Assembly: GCA_023144875.1 (NCBI GenBank)
Contig: JAGLEW010000119.1
Coordinates: forward strand, 1-5,063
Direction of reading: 5' to 3'
Origin: Methylococcales bacterium
GTDB taxonomy: Bacteria > Pseudomonadota > Gammaproteobacteria > Methylococcales > Methylomonadaceae
Length of the DNA: 5,063 bases
Position numbers and translations under genes: made by a program. Under the pieces are notes generated by a model that was not told where the DNA came from, ran no database searches, and saw nothing but the letters and a program-made list of their open reading frames with translations. Of the stretch, positions 1 to 5,063 are shown piece by piece (position 1 is the first letter of the stretch; every line of letters starts with the position of its first letter).

Positions 1-708
1 AATCAACATTGCTATATTCAACGTATCCTGATCCGCTGAACTCGTATCAAGAATGACATCATCTGATTGCAATGTTCCTTGCGCACTATTAAACGTATCA
101 TCCGCCGCCGTTCCTGTCAGAGTATCATCTTTATCCGTTAACTGAATTGAATCTACATCCTTTAAAGACGCTTTAGCCTTGGCAATTGAATCAGGATCAG
201 CCGTCACATCAGCAAATGCTTTTTTAGCCGCATCAACGTTATTTGATTTTAAGGTTTCGGCAAAATACTTAGAAATTACATTTTTATTCGCAATCAAAGC
301 TGCGTCTATTTTTCCTTGGGGAGTAGTGTTAGCCTTAGCACCTTCAATTATTTTGTTAATAGCTTGTTCTTTGGTTATGGTGCCTTTGTCAACATGCCCT
401 GTCCAAAATGCAACACCTTCAGCATCGGGATCAGGACGGCTTAAAAGATTGCTATAAATTTTTCTTACAAACTCTTCATTTGATAAGGTACTGGAGTAAA
501 GTTCTTTGTATTCAGTAGATGTTGACATATCTACTGCAATTTTTTGTAAAGCCTCTGCTGATTTTGCAGCATCATTTTTACCCGTTGCCGCGGCAAAAAA
601 AGTATCAAACGATTTTTGCCAAAAAGCAAAGCCTGTTGCATCGGCAGCACGGTGAAAGTAAGCGGAATATAACTCAAGAACGCTATCTGATTGAGCTGAT
701 GTAGCCAT
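1..708 (-). CDS. DUF4214-domain, RTX/S-layer-like secreted surface protein (partial, C-terminal part off the left edge)
   Basis: Reading the minus strand from the ATG at 708 gives 236 codons without a stop to the window edge, so only the N-terminal part is seen. There is no Sec signal peptide. Residues about 12-34 (ELYSAYFHRAADATGFAFW) and 83-109 (KIYSNLLSRPDPDAEGVAFW) are two copies of the segment typical of DUF4214 proteins. Residues about 138-182 (NKNVISKYFAETLKSNNVDA, then a VTADPDS motif) match the linker usually seen next in this family. From about 190 the protein turns acidic and repeat-like (DDTLTGTAADDTF, then DQDTLN), resembling the start of RTX or S-layer beta-repeat regions. Proteins of this layout are generally large, are exported by type I secretion with a C-terminal signal, and sit on the cell surface. 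A TolC-family gene lies directly upstream on the same strand. The start is firm because of a strong Shine-Dalgarno. Whether it is an S-layer protein, adhesin or enzyme cannot be told without the rest. Confidence 0.85.
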   Translation of the reverse strand, partial: MATSAQSDSVLELYSAYFHRAADATGFAFWQKSFDTFFAAATGKNDAAKSAEALQKIAVDMSTSTEYKELYSSTLSNEEFVRKIYSNLLSRPDPDAEGVAFWTGHVDKGTITKEQAINKIIEGAKANTTPQGKIDAALIANKNVISKYFAETLKSNNVDAAKKAFADVTADPDSIAKAKASLKDVDSIQLTDKDDTLTGTAADDTFNSAQGTLQSDDVILDTSSADQDTLNIAMLI

Positions 709-719
709 AGGAGACTCCT
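709..719 (-). promoter_or_regulatory. Shine-Dalgarno within a palindrome, DUF4214 gene
   Basis: On the minus strand AGGAG (719-715) lies 6 bases before the ATG at 708, an ideal ribosome binding site and the strongest in the window. It is the left arm of a perfect 11-base inverted repeat, AGGAGTCTCCT, that abuts the start codon. The 1-base centre is too tight for a full hairpin. At most a 3-bp stem with a 5-base loop could form, so whether the symmetry matters is open. Confidence 0.8.
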
Positions 720-738
720 AAAATAAATAATAATAAAC

Positions 739-780
739 AAAAAAAATAAGTTCAAATAACGAAAAAGCCGTCATATTTGA
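739..780 (-). promoter_or_regulatory. Stem-loop plus T8 tract in the leader of the DUF4214 gene
   Basis: On the minus strand TCAAATA (780-774) and ACG (771-769) pair with CGT (761-759) and TATTTGA (758-752). This gives 10 base pairs with a 2-base bulge (TG) and a 7-base loop. Five bases later comes a run of eight T's (746-739). The element lies between the predicted promoter and the start codon, so it would be transcribed as part of the leader. It could be a weak terminator for tolC read-through, an attenuator, or an mRNA-stabilising leader hairpin. Only 3 of 10 pairs are G-C and the T run is not flush with the stem, so strong termination is unlikely. Confidence 0.4.
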
Positions 781-801
781 GTAAGCTATCGTTAGTTGCA
801 A

Positions 802-829
802 ATGATAACATAGCAAACAATGATGTCAA
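802..829 (-). promoter_or_regulatory. Near-consensus sigma-70 promoter for the DUF4214 gene
   Basis: On the minus strand there is a perfect -35 box TTGACA (829-824), a 16-base spacer, and a -10 box TATCAT (807-802, 5 of 6 matches). The -10 box is preceded by TG one base upstream (810-809), an extended -10. The predicted start site is near 795, giving a leader of roughly 87 bases. The -35 box begins only 11 bases after the tolC stop codon. This implies that the surface-protein gene has its own strong promoter rather than depending on tolC read-through. Confidence 0.7.
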
Positions 830-840
830 AACATAAGCCT

Positions 841-2181
841 TTATTTTGCTTCATCATTCACAAAAGTTTTTTCACTTAACCACTGGTTAATTGTTTCAAG
901 TGATGAGATGCTAATTGTGCCTGTCACTTTTTGTAGCCGAACCCACTGATTAATATAATTATAGCGCACACTAAGTAATTCTCTGCGTGCTTCAAATTCT
1001 CTGTGTTGCGCGGCTAAAACATCATCCATTGTTTGTACCTGATATTTAAATCCTTGTAACATGGCTTGGTACAATTTGACACTGGATTCAACCGCTTTTG
1101 TTGCCGCCTCTATCCGCTTAACACTTGCGTTAGTACTTAAAAAGGCCTCACGGGTTTCTTTTTCAAGACCTCGTAAAATCGCAATTTTTTTTTGGCGATT
1201 AATTTCACGATTTTTACTGGCTTCGTTAGCTCGTGCCATGGTGGTTCCCCCTGAAAATAACGGTAAACTAATATTAAGCGCGGCGACATGGGTTTCTGTG
1301 GTAGATGATTGACTGCTTTCAAACCCCGTATTCGATCTAAAATAGTTTAACTGCAAGTCTACGGTGGGTAAATGGCGAGAATGCTCCATGTTCACTTCAT
1401 AATCAGAGGCTTCAAGGGCAATTTCTTGCGCTCTCAACGCCGCATTTAACGTGCGTGCTTGCATAATACGCTGCTCTAAAGTACCTGATAATTCTAAAAA
1501 AACCACATCATCACGCAATCTTGCGAGGGTCAAAACCGCTTGACCCGTTAATTCGCTTAAATTTTGTTTGGCAATTTCAAGCTTGGTTTCCGCATCAACA
1601 CGATCGGCGTTTAATATATCTAACTTAGCTTCAACTTCATAAACACCGGTAATTTTAATTTGTTGTGCCTCAAATAAACGCCTTAATTGATGCAACTGTG
1701 TTTTAGTATACGTAATTTCACGTTCCGTTAACGCCAAATCATCTTGTGCATTCAAAGCCTTAAGATAACGTTCCACAATATCTTGCATTAATAGCTGTTC
1801 AGCCTCGATACTTGATTGTTTAAATTGATCAATGACCTTATCCGAACGGATAAGATCCAGTACTTTAGGGGCATCAATAATCGTTTGAGTAAAGTTAACC
1901 GTGTAGCGCTCACCTTTAAACGCATTATTCGTTTTAGCTTGAACGCGACGCTGGTGATTTAATGATAAATTAGCCGATGCTGAAATTTGCGGTAATAATG
2001 TGCCTGCTGCTTGCCAATATCGGGTTTTGCTAACATCGACTTCTAATTGAGCAGTTTTTACATTAGGATCGGTTAATTGAGCTTGTCGATAAAGGGTAAT
2101 TAAATCTTCTGCATGTCCAATTGATAACGGCATTAACCATAACAAAAAGCTTAAATATCGGTGTTTTAGTTTAAAACTCAT
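841..2181 (-). CDS. tolC: TolC-family outer-membrane channel protein (type I secretion / efflux)
   Basis: A complete protein of 446 residues from the ATG at 2181; an in-frame TTG at 2190 would add three residues. Neither start has a clear Shine-Dalgarno, and ATG is preferred. Residues 1-24 form a Sec signal peptide (basic KLKHR, hydrophobic core, cleavage after IGHA). The mature protein opens with DLITLYRQAQLTDP, the typical TolC start. It has the two-fold repeat of the family: TLLPQISASANLSL (61-74) matches HLPTVDLQLNYF (270-281), each followed by long helical, coiled-coil-like stretches. Other family signs are SLPLFSGG (305-312) and the C-terminal TMDDVLAAQHREFEARRELL followed by YNYINQWVRLQKVTGTIS. 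Trimers of such proteins form the outer-membrane barrel and periplasmic tunnel used by type I secretion and tripartite efflux pumps. The neighbouring DUF4214 gene favours secretion. The ABC transporter and membrane-fusion partner are not in the window. The symbol is a family label; an exact E. coli TolC orthologue is not claimed. Confidence 0.93.
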   Translation of the reverse strand: MSFKLKHRYLSFLLWLMPLSIGHAEDLITLYRQAQLTDPNVKTAQLEVDVSKTRYWQAAGTLLPQISASANLSLNHQRRVQAKTNNAFKGERYTVNFTQTIIDAPKVLDLIRSDKVIDQFKQSSIEAEQLLMQDIVERYLKALNAQDDLALTEREITYTKTQLHQLRRLFEAQQIKITGVYEVEAKLDILNADRVDAETKLEIAKQNLSELTGQAVLTLARLRDDVVFLELSGTLEQRIMQARTLNAALRAQEIALEASDYEVNMEHSRHLPTVDLQLNYFRSNTGFESSQSSTTETHVAALNISLPLFSGGTTMARANEASKNREINRQKKIAILRGLEKETREAFLSTNASVKRIEAATKAVESSVKLYQAMLQGFKYQVQTMDDVLAAQHREFEARRELLSVRYNYINQWVRLQKVTGTISISSLETINQWLSEKTFVNDEAK

Positions 2182-2201
2182 GAGGTACAAGGCAATCGGT
2201 T

Positions 2202-2230
2202 ATTTTAAGTATTCATATTAGGGTTATCCA
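2202..2230 (-). promoter_or_regulatory. Candidate tolC promoter
   Basis: On the minus strand, TGGATA (2230-2225, 4 of 6 matches to -35) and TAAAAT (2207-2202, 5 of 6 matches to -10) are separated by 17 bases. They lie about 20 bases before the tolC ATG. This short, AT-rich region contains other -10-like hexamers, for example TAATAT at 2220-2215, so the assignment is tentative. Confidence 0.35.
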
Positions 2231-2259
2231 TTTACAGTAGCACATTTATCTAATTTTAT
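2231..2259 (+). promoter_or_regulatory. Candidate yraN promoter
   Basis: TTTACA (2231-2236, 5 of 6 matches to -35) and TTTTAT (2254-2259, 4 of 6 matches to -10) are 17 bases apart. Transcription would start near 2266, leaving a leader of only about 10 bases. That fits the absence of a Shine-Dalgarno before the yraN ATG. The site lies back to back with the candidate tolC promoter on the other strand. Confidence 0.35.
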
Positions 2260-2275
2260 TAAACACGCTCAACAT

Positions 2276-2638
2276 ATGCACAAATCATTAACCCCTCATC
2301 TATTATGTGGTCAATTAGCGGAACAACAAGCCTTAGCGTATTTATTATCCCAAGGGTTAACGTTCGTTGATAAAAATTTTAACTGCCGATACGGTGAGCT
2401 GGATTTAATTATGACCGAACAAAACACACGAGTGATTGTGGAAGTTCGTTTTCGTAAAAATAATCGCTTTGGGAGCGCCGCCGAAAGCATTACTCCAAAA
2501 AAAAGAGCCAAAATTATTCGTGCCAGTCAAATTTACCTGATGAAACACCCTTTTGATGGGGCGGTTCGCTTTGACGTGGTTACCTTGTCACCTAAAGAAG
2601 GGCTAAATTGGATTAAAAATGCCTTTCAATGTACCTAA
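2276..2638 (+). CDS. yraN: YraN family (UPF0102) nuclease-fold protein
   Basis: A complete 120-residue protein, the usual length for the family. The N-terminal CGQLAEQQALAYLLSQG helix, NFNCRYGELDLIM (34-46), VIVEVRFR (53-60), FGSAAESITPKKRAKI (65-80), RFDVV (98-102) and the closing NWIKNAF are all standard YraN blocks. The family has the restriction-endonuclease-like fold. D43, E56 and R58 sit where the PD-(D/E)xK catalytic residues would be, with Arg in place of the last Lys, as in many proteobacterial members. The cellular role is not established; a DNA-processing or repair role is often proposed. No clear ribosome binding site precedes the ATG. In E. coli this gene lies just upstream of diaA and dolP; here it is followed by dolP after 58 bases, with diaA absent. 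Confidence 0.92.
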   Translation: MHKSLTPHLLCGQLAEQQALAYLLSQGLTFVDKNFNCRYGELDLIMTEQNTRVIVEVRFRKNNRFGSAAESITPKKRAKIIRASQIYLMKHPFDGAVRFDVVTLSPKEGLNWIKNAFQCT

Positions 2639-2645
2639 GCCTCTA

Positions 2646-2654
2646 TGGTATGAT
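2646..2654 (+). promoter_or_regulatory. Candidate extended -10 promoter for dolP
   Basis: TGGTATGAT is an extended -10 element: TG, one base, then TATGAT with 5 of 6 matches to TATAAT. It lies 8 bases after the yraN stop codon. The -35 region 17 bases upstream is poor (TCAATG), as is common for extended -10 promoters. Predicted start is near 2661, about 36 bases before the dolP ATG. The sigma-E type promoter known for E. coli dolP was not recognised here. Confidence 0.35.
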
Positions 2655-2696
2655 TTATGTTGAGAAAATAATCAACTCTTTTATGGATGAATTGTG

Positions 2697-3275
2697 ATGA
2701 CCAGCAAATACTTTATACTTATTATATTAGCAACCCTTATTACAGGTTGTGCATCATTAACGGTAGGAACGGCTGAATTAACAGGGATGTCATTGTTTCA
2801 CGACCGTCGTTCTATGGATAATGTCACAAGAGACGAGCAAATTGAAACTGAAATAAACCTTAAATGGCTAGACCATGATGTTATTCGTGAACACTGCCAC
2901 CTTAATGTCACTGTTTTTAATGGCTTAGTTTTGATTACGGGGGAAGTTTTTGATCGTGCCATACGTGATCGAATCAGCACAATGGCGCAAGCGGTTAATG
3001 GCGTGCGTTTTATTCGGAACCACACTCTAATGAGGCTACCCTCTTCTTTAGCAGACCGTTCTGATGATAATATTTTAACCGCAAAAATAAAATTACGCTT
3101 TAGTCAAAGCCCAGACATGCCAGGTTTAGATGCCACTCGCATTAAAGTCGTCACTGAAAACGGCCATGTTTTTTTAATGGGATTGGTGTATAAAAAAGAA
3201 GCAGAAATTGCGGTTGAAAATGCACGCCGCGTTGAAGGAGTCATCAAAGTTATCAAAGTGTTTGAGTTTTTATAA
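2697..3275 (+). CDS. dolP: Outer-membrane lipoprotein with two BON domains (DolP, formerly YraP)
   Basis: A complete protein of 192 residues from the ATG at 2697; a GTG at 2694 in the same frame is an alternative start. A lipoprotein signal peptide ends in the lipobox LITGC, with lipidated Cys18. The next residue is Ala, not Asp, so outer-membrane sorting is expected. After a linker with the family's DRRS motif (37-40), BON domain 1 spans about 43-113 (LNVTVFNGLVLITGEV at 69-84) and BON domain 2 about 122-192. The stretch KVVTENGHVFLMGLV (150-164) is nearly identical to E. coli DolP (KVTTENGEVFLMGLV). The conserved BON glycines G82 and G162 are present. In E. coli DolP binds anionic phospholipid at division sites and supports outer-membrane integrity and BAM function. 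The E. coli Trp127 of the lipid-binding helix appears to be Ile126 here. Only a weak GGA at 2685-2687 serves as ribosome binding site. The gene converges on phoR. Confidence 0.93.
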   Translation: MTSKYFILIILATLITGCASLTVGTAELTGMSLFHDRRSMDNVTRDEQIETEINLKWLDHDVIREHCHLNVTVFNGLVLITGEVFDRAIRDRISTMAQAVNGVRFIRNHTLMRLPSSLADRSDDNILTAKIKLRFSQSPDMPGLDATRIKVVTENGHVFLMGLVYKKEAEIAVENARRVEGVIKVIKVFEFL

Positions 3276-3277
3276 GG

Positions 3278-4561
3278 TTAACTTTCACGCGCATGAGACA
3301 CAGGAAATACACATTTAAAACAACTGCCTTCATTTAAGGTGCTGATAATTTCTAAATGCGCATTGTGATGTTTTAAAACGTGCTTTACAATCGAAAGCCC
3401 TAAGCCTGTGCCACTTAAACGACGACTGCGTTTCACATCTATACGATAAAAACGCTCAGTAATTCTAGAAATATTTTCTTTACTAATCCCTTCTCCTCGA
3501 TCAATCACCTCAAAAATAAGATGATTTTTCGTCATGCGCCAATTTACAATAACCACACTGTCATCGGCCGAATACTTTAACGCATTCATAATTAAATTAC
3601 TAAAAGCACTGCGCAACTCTTCCTCTTCCCCATAAAGCGCACTCGGTGTTTGTAGATTTAATTGAACTCGCCTAGGATTGACCTCTTCAATTTCGCTTTC
3701 AAAGCAAACCCGTTGAATTAATTGGGCGGCATTCACATACCCCCTTTTTTTTTGAGTCGCCTCCAGTTTTGCTAACATCAATAAATCATCAATTAACGAT
3801 TGCATCCGTTGCGTTTGCATACTCATATGCGCTAAATATTTTTTCACTAACTCAGGCTCAGGCTGTTCAATATCCTCCAAGGTTTCAAGATACCCTTTTA
3901 ATACCGTCAGTGGTGTTCTTAATTCATGCGACACATTCGCCACAAAATGCCGACGCATTGCCTCCAGTGTTTTTTGCTGAGTAACATCATAAGCCATTAA
4001 CAGCTTTTGCCGATTCCCATAATTCACCACTTTAAATTGTAAAATATTTTTATCATCAATCGGCGATGAAATATTAGGCGATAACGCATTTTGGTGATTT
4101 TTCAAAAAATCAATAAACTCAGGCGCACGAATCAAGTGTTGAATTTTTTGCCCCTTATCTTTTTTTTGAATGCCTAACATTTGTTTAGCCAGTTTATTCG
4201 TCCACTTTATTTCATCCTGATCACTCAACACAATCGCGGCATCAGGCAATACATCCGTTGACCGCCGAAATTGATCGATAATCTTACTCAACTTTTTTTT
4301 ACGCTTTTTCTTATCAAGGCGCATTTGAGAAAAATGATTATAAATATCCCCCCAAACCCCCTCATAATTGTCAGGAATTTTACCCACTGAACCTGCTCGC
4401 AACCACGCCTCTAAACGAGATATAAAAAAAATCTGCCGAACCAATAAACCAATCACAATAATCAGTAATATTTGTAAAAAATACCCCATAAAATAACTTA
4501 AAACGCTGCTAAACCCGATCAAAATAAAAACAAGTAAAATCTCTTTACGCCATACCCACAT
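3278..4561 (-). CDS. phoR: Phosphate regulon sensor histidine kinase PhoR
   Basis: A complete 427-residue protein (E. coli PhoR has 431). Residues about 7-47 form two membrane segments joined by a very short turn, with no large periplasmic domain, as in PhoR. A very basic stretch follows (DKKKRKKKLSK, 83-93). A PAS domain begins near 98 (VLPDAAIVLSDQDEIKWTN, 104-122) and runs to about 195. The kinase core is intact: H-box FVANVSHELRTPL (206-218) with phospho-acceptor His212; N-box FSNLIMNALKYS with Asn322 and Asn326; G1 box DRGEGIS (354-360); F-box FYR (371-373); G2 box GTGLGLS (384-390). It autophosphorylates and passes phosphate to PhoB, acting with the Pst transporter and PhoU to report phosphate supply. 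The start lies 5 bases after the phoB stop, so the two are cotranscribed and probably translationally coupled. The gene contains several runs of 8-9 A or T. Confidence 0.96.
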   Translation of the reverse strand: MWVWRKEILLVFILIGFSSVLSYFMGYFLQILLIIVIGLLVRQIFFISRLEAWLRAGSVGKIPDNYEGVWGDIYNHFSQMRLDKKKRKKKLSKIIDQFRRSTDVLPDAAIVLSDQDEIKWTNKLAKQMLGIQKKDKGQKIQHLIRAPEFIDFLKNHQNALSPNISSPIDDKNILQFKVVNYGNRQKLLMAYDVTQQKTLEAMRRHFVANVSHELRTPLTVLKGYLETLEDIEQPEPELVKKYLAHMSMQTQRMQSLIDDLLMLAKLEATQKKRGYVNAAQLIQRVCFESEIEEVNPRRVQLNLQTPSALYGEEEELRSAFSNLIMNALKYSADDSVVIVNWRMTKNHLIFEVIDRGEGISKENISRITERFYRIDVKRSRRLSGTGLGLSIVKHVLKHHNAHLEIISTLNEGSCFKCVFPVSHARES

Positions 4562-4566
4562 ATTAT

Positions 4567-5063
4567 TTAATCGCCCATTGAAAAGCGATAACCAAAACCA
4601 CGCACGGTTTGAATTAAGTGTTTTTGGTCATATTTTTCTAAAATTTTTCGTAAACGCCGAATATGAACATCCACTGTGCGCTCTTCAATATAAATATTTC
4701 TCCCCCATACTCGATCCAGTAATTGCGTTCGACTATAAACCTTATTTTGATGGCTCATAAAAAACTGTAATAATTTAAACTCCATCGGACTTAAATCAAC
4801 CTTTTGATGACCAATCATCAAGCGATGTTGCTCAATATCTAAGCGCAATGTATGAGTAGTCAACACCCCTTCATTCAAAAATTTATGACTGCGTCGAATC
4901 ACCGCCTTAATACGCGCAATTAATTCTCTGGGTGAAAAAGGCTTGGTCACATAATCATCCGCACCCATTTCAAGCCCTTTGATTTTATCCTCTTCCTCAC
5001 CACGCGCCGTTAATAAAATAATCGGAATTTCCTGATAAAGAGAGTCTTTTTTAAGCTGCTTGG
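4567..5063 (-). CDS. phoB: Phosphate regulon response regulator PhoB (partial, N-terminus off the right edge)
   Basis: The minus-strand frame stays open to the window edge, giving 164 visible residues. The internal ATG at 4968 is not the real start, because the codons before it (IPIILLTARGEEEDKIKGLE) are plainly PhoB receiver sequence. Compared with E. coli PhoB (229 residues), about 65 N-terminal residues including the phospho-acceptor Asp are missing. Visible parts are the receiver end, with the conserved Thr of LLTARGEE and the conserved Lys of TKPFSPREL, then a linker and an OmpR-type winged-helix domain: VDLSPMEFKLLQFFMSH, YSRTQLLDRVWG, RTVDVHIRRLRK and the wing VRGFGYRFS. The recognition helix RTVDVHIRRLRK is identical to that of E. 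coli, so it should bind the same type of Pho box. Phosphorylated by PhoR, PhoB activates phosphate-uptake genes. Its promoter lies outside the window. Confidence 0.96.
   Translation of the reverse strand, partial: KQLKKDSLYQEIPIILLTARGEEEDKIKGLEMGADDYVTKPFSPRELIARIKAVIRRSHKFLNEGVLTTHTLRLDIEQHRLMIGHQKVDLSPMEFKLLQFFMSHQNKVYSRTQLLDRVWGRNIYIEERTVDVHIRRLRKILEKYDQKHLIQTVRGFGYRFSMGD

Noticed and set aside
179..457. Plus-strand open frame of 92 codons inside the DUF4214 gene
   Set aside because: It is antisense to a well-supported gene with good start signals, has no recognisable domain, and is a compositional shadow.
531..755. Minus-strand frame overlapping the start of the DUF4214 gene in another frame
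   Set aside because: Its product is low-complexity translation of the AT-rich leader and does not match the in-frame DUF4214 protein; no ribosome site.
2659..2676. GTTGA/TCAAC inverted repeat followed by CTCTTTT as a yraN terminator
   Set aside because: Only 5 base pairs with an 8-base AT-rich loop and a short T tract; too weak to call.
2640..2696. Sigma-E promoter for dolP, as in E. coli
   Set aside because: No GGAACTT-type -35 with a properly spaced TCTGA-type -10 was found.
4567..4968. Short PhoB beginning at the ATG at 4968
   Set aside because: Sequence upstream of this ATG to the window edge continues in frame as receiver-domain sequence, so the methionine is internal.
1..5063. CRISPR array, tRNA, insertion sequence, riboswitch or toxin-antitoxin system
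   Set aside because: Reading both strands by eye showed no regular direct repeats, cloverleaf sequences, transposase frames or small paired toxin-like genes.

Overview
The window looks like chromosomal DNA from an AT-rich gammaproteobacterium (GC estimated by eye at about 38-40%). The evidence is a YraN - DolP gene pair, a proteobacterial PhoB-PhoR pair close to the E. coli proteins, and a TolC-family outer-membrane channel. Genus cannot be read from the sequence. An aquatic or methanotroph-like (Methylococcales-type) gammaproteobacterium is only a guess. No tRNA, rRNA, CRISPR array, insertion sequence or phage gene is visible. Gene density is high and no gene-free stretch exceeds about 130 bases.

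Left part (1-2181, minus strand): two genes suggest a type I secretion locus. The distal one, cut by the left edge, encodes a secreted surface protein with two DUF4214-like segments and the start of an RTX/S-layer-like acidic repeat region; it has no signal peptide. Upstream of it lies a complete TolC-family outer-membrane protein with a Sec signal peptide. The 132-base gap between them holds a near-consensus sigma-70 promoter (TTGACA, 16 bp, TATCAT with an extended -10 TG), a leader of roughly 90 bases containing a stem-loop followed by eight T's, and a strong Shine-Dalgarno inside an 11-base palindrome. This is the most interesting part of the window: it looks built for high, possibly controlled, expression of an abundant surface protein.

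Middle (2182-3275): a short divergent promoter region separates tolC from two plus-strand genes. These are yraN (UPF0102, a nuclease-fold protein of unknown role) and dolP (outer-membrane lipoprotein with two BON domains). They correspond to the E. coli yraN-diaA-dolP neighbourhood with diaA missing.

Right part (3278-5063, minus strand): phoB (5' end off the right edge) and phoR form an operon with a 5-base gap. It encodes the phosphate-starvation response regulator and its membrane histidine kinase. phoR converges on dolP with only 2 bases between stop codons.

Working together: the tolC product probably exports the DUF4214 protein with an ABC transporter and membrane-fusion protein that are not in the window. 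DolP supports outer-membrane integrity, and PhoBR senses phosphate. The last two are core housekeeping functions; the left part is the more variable surface module.
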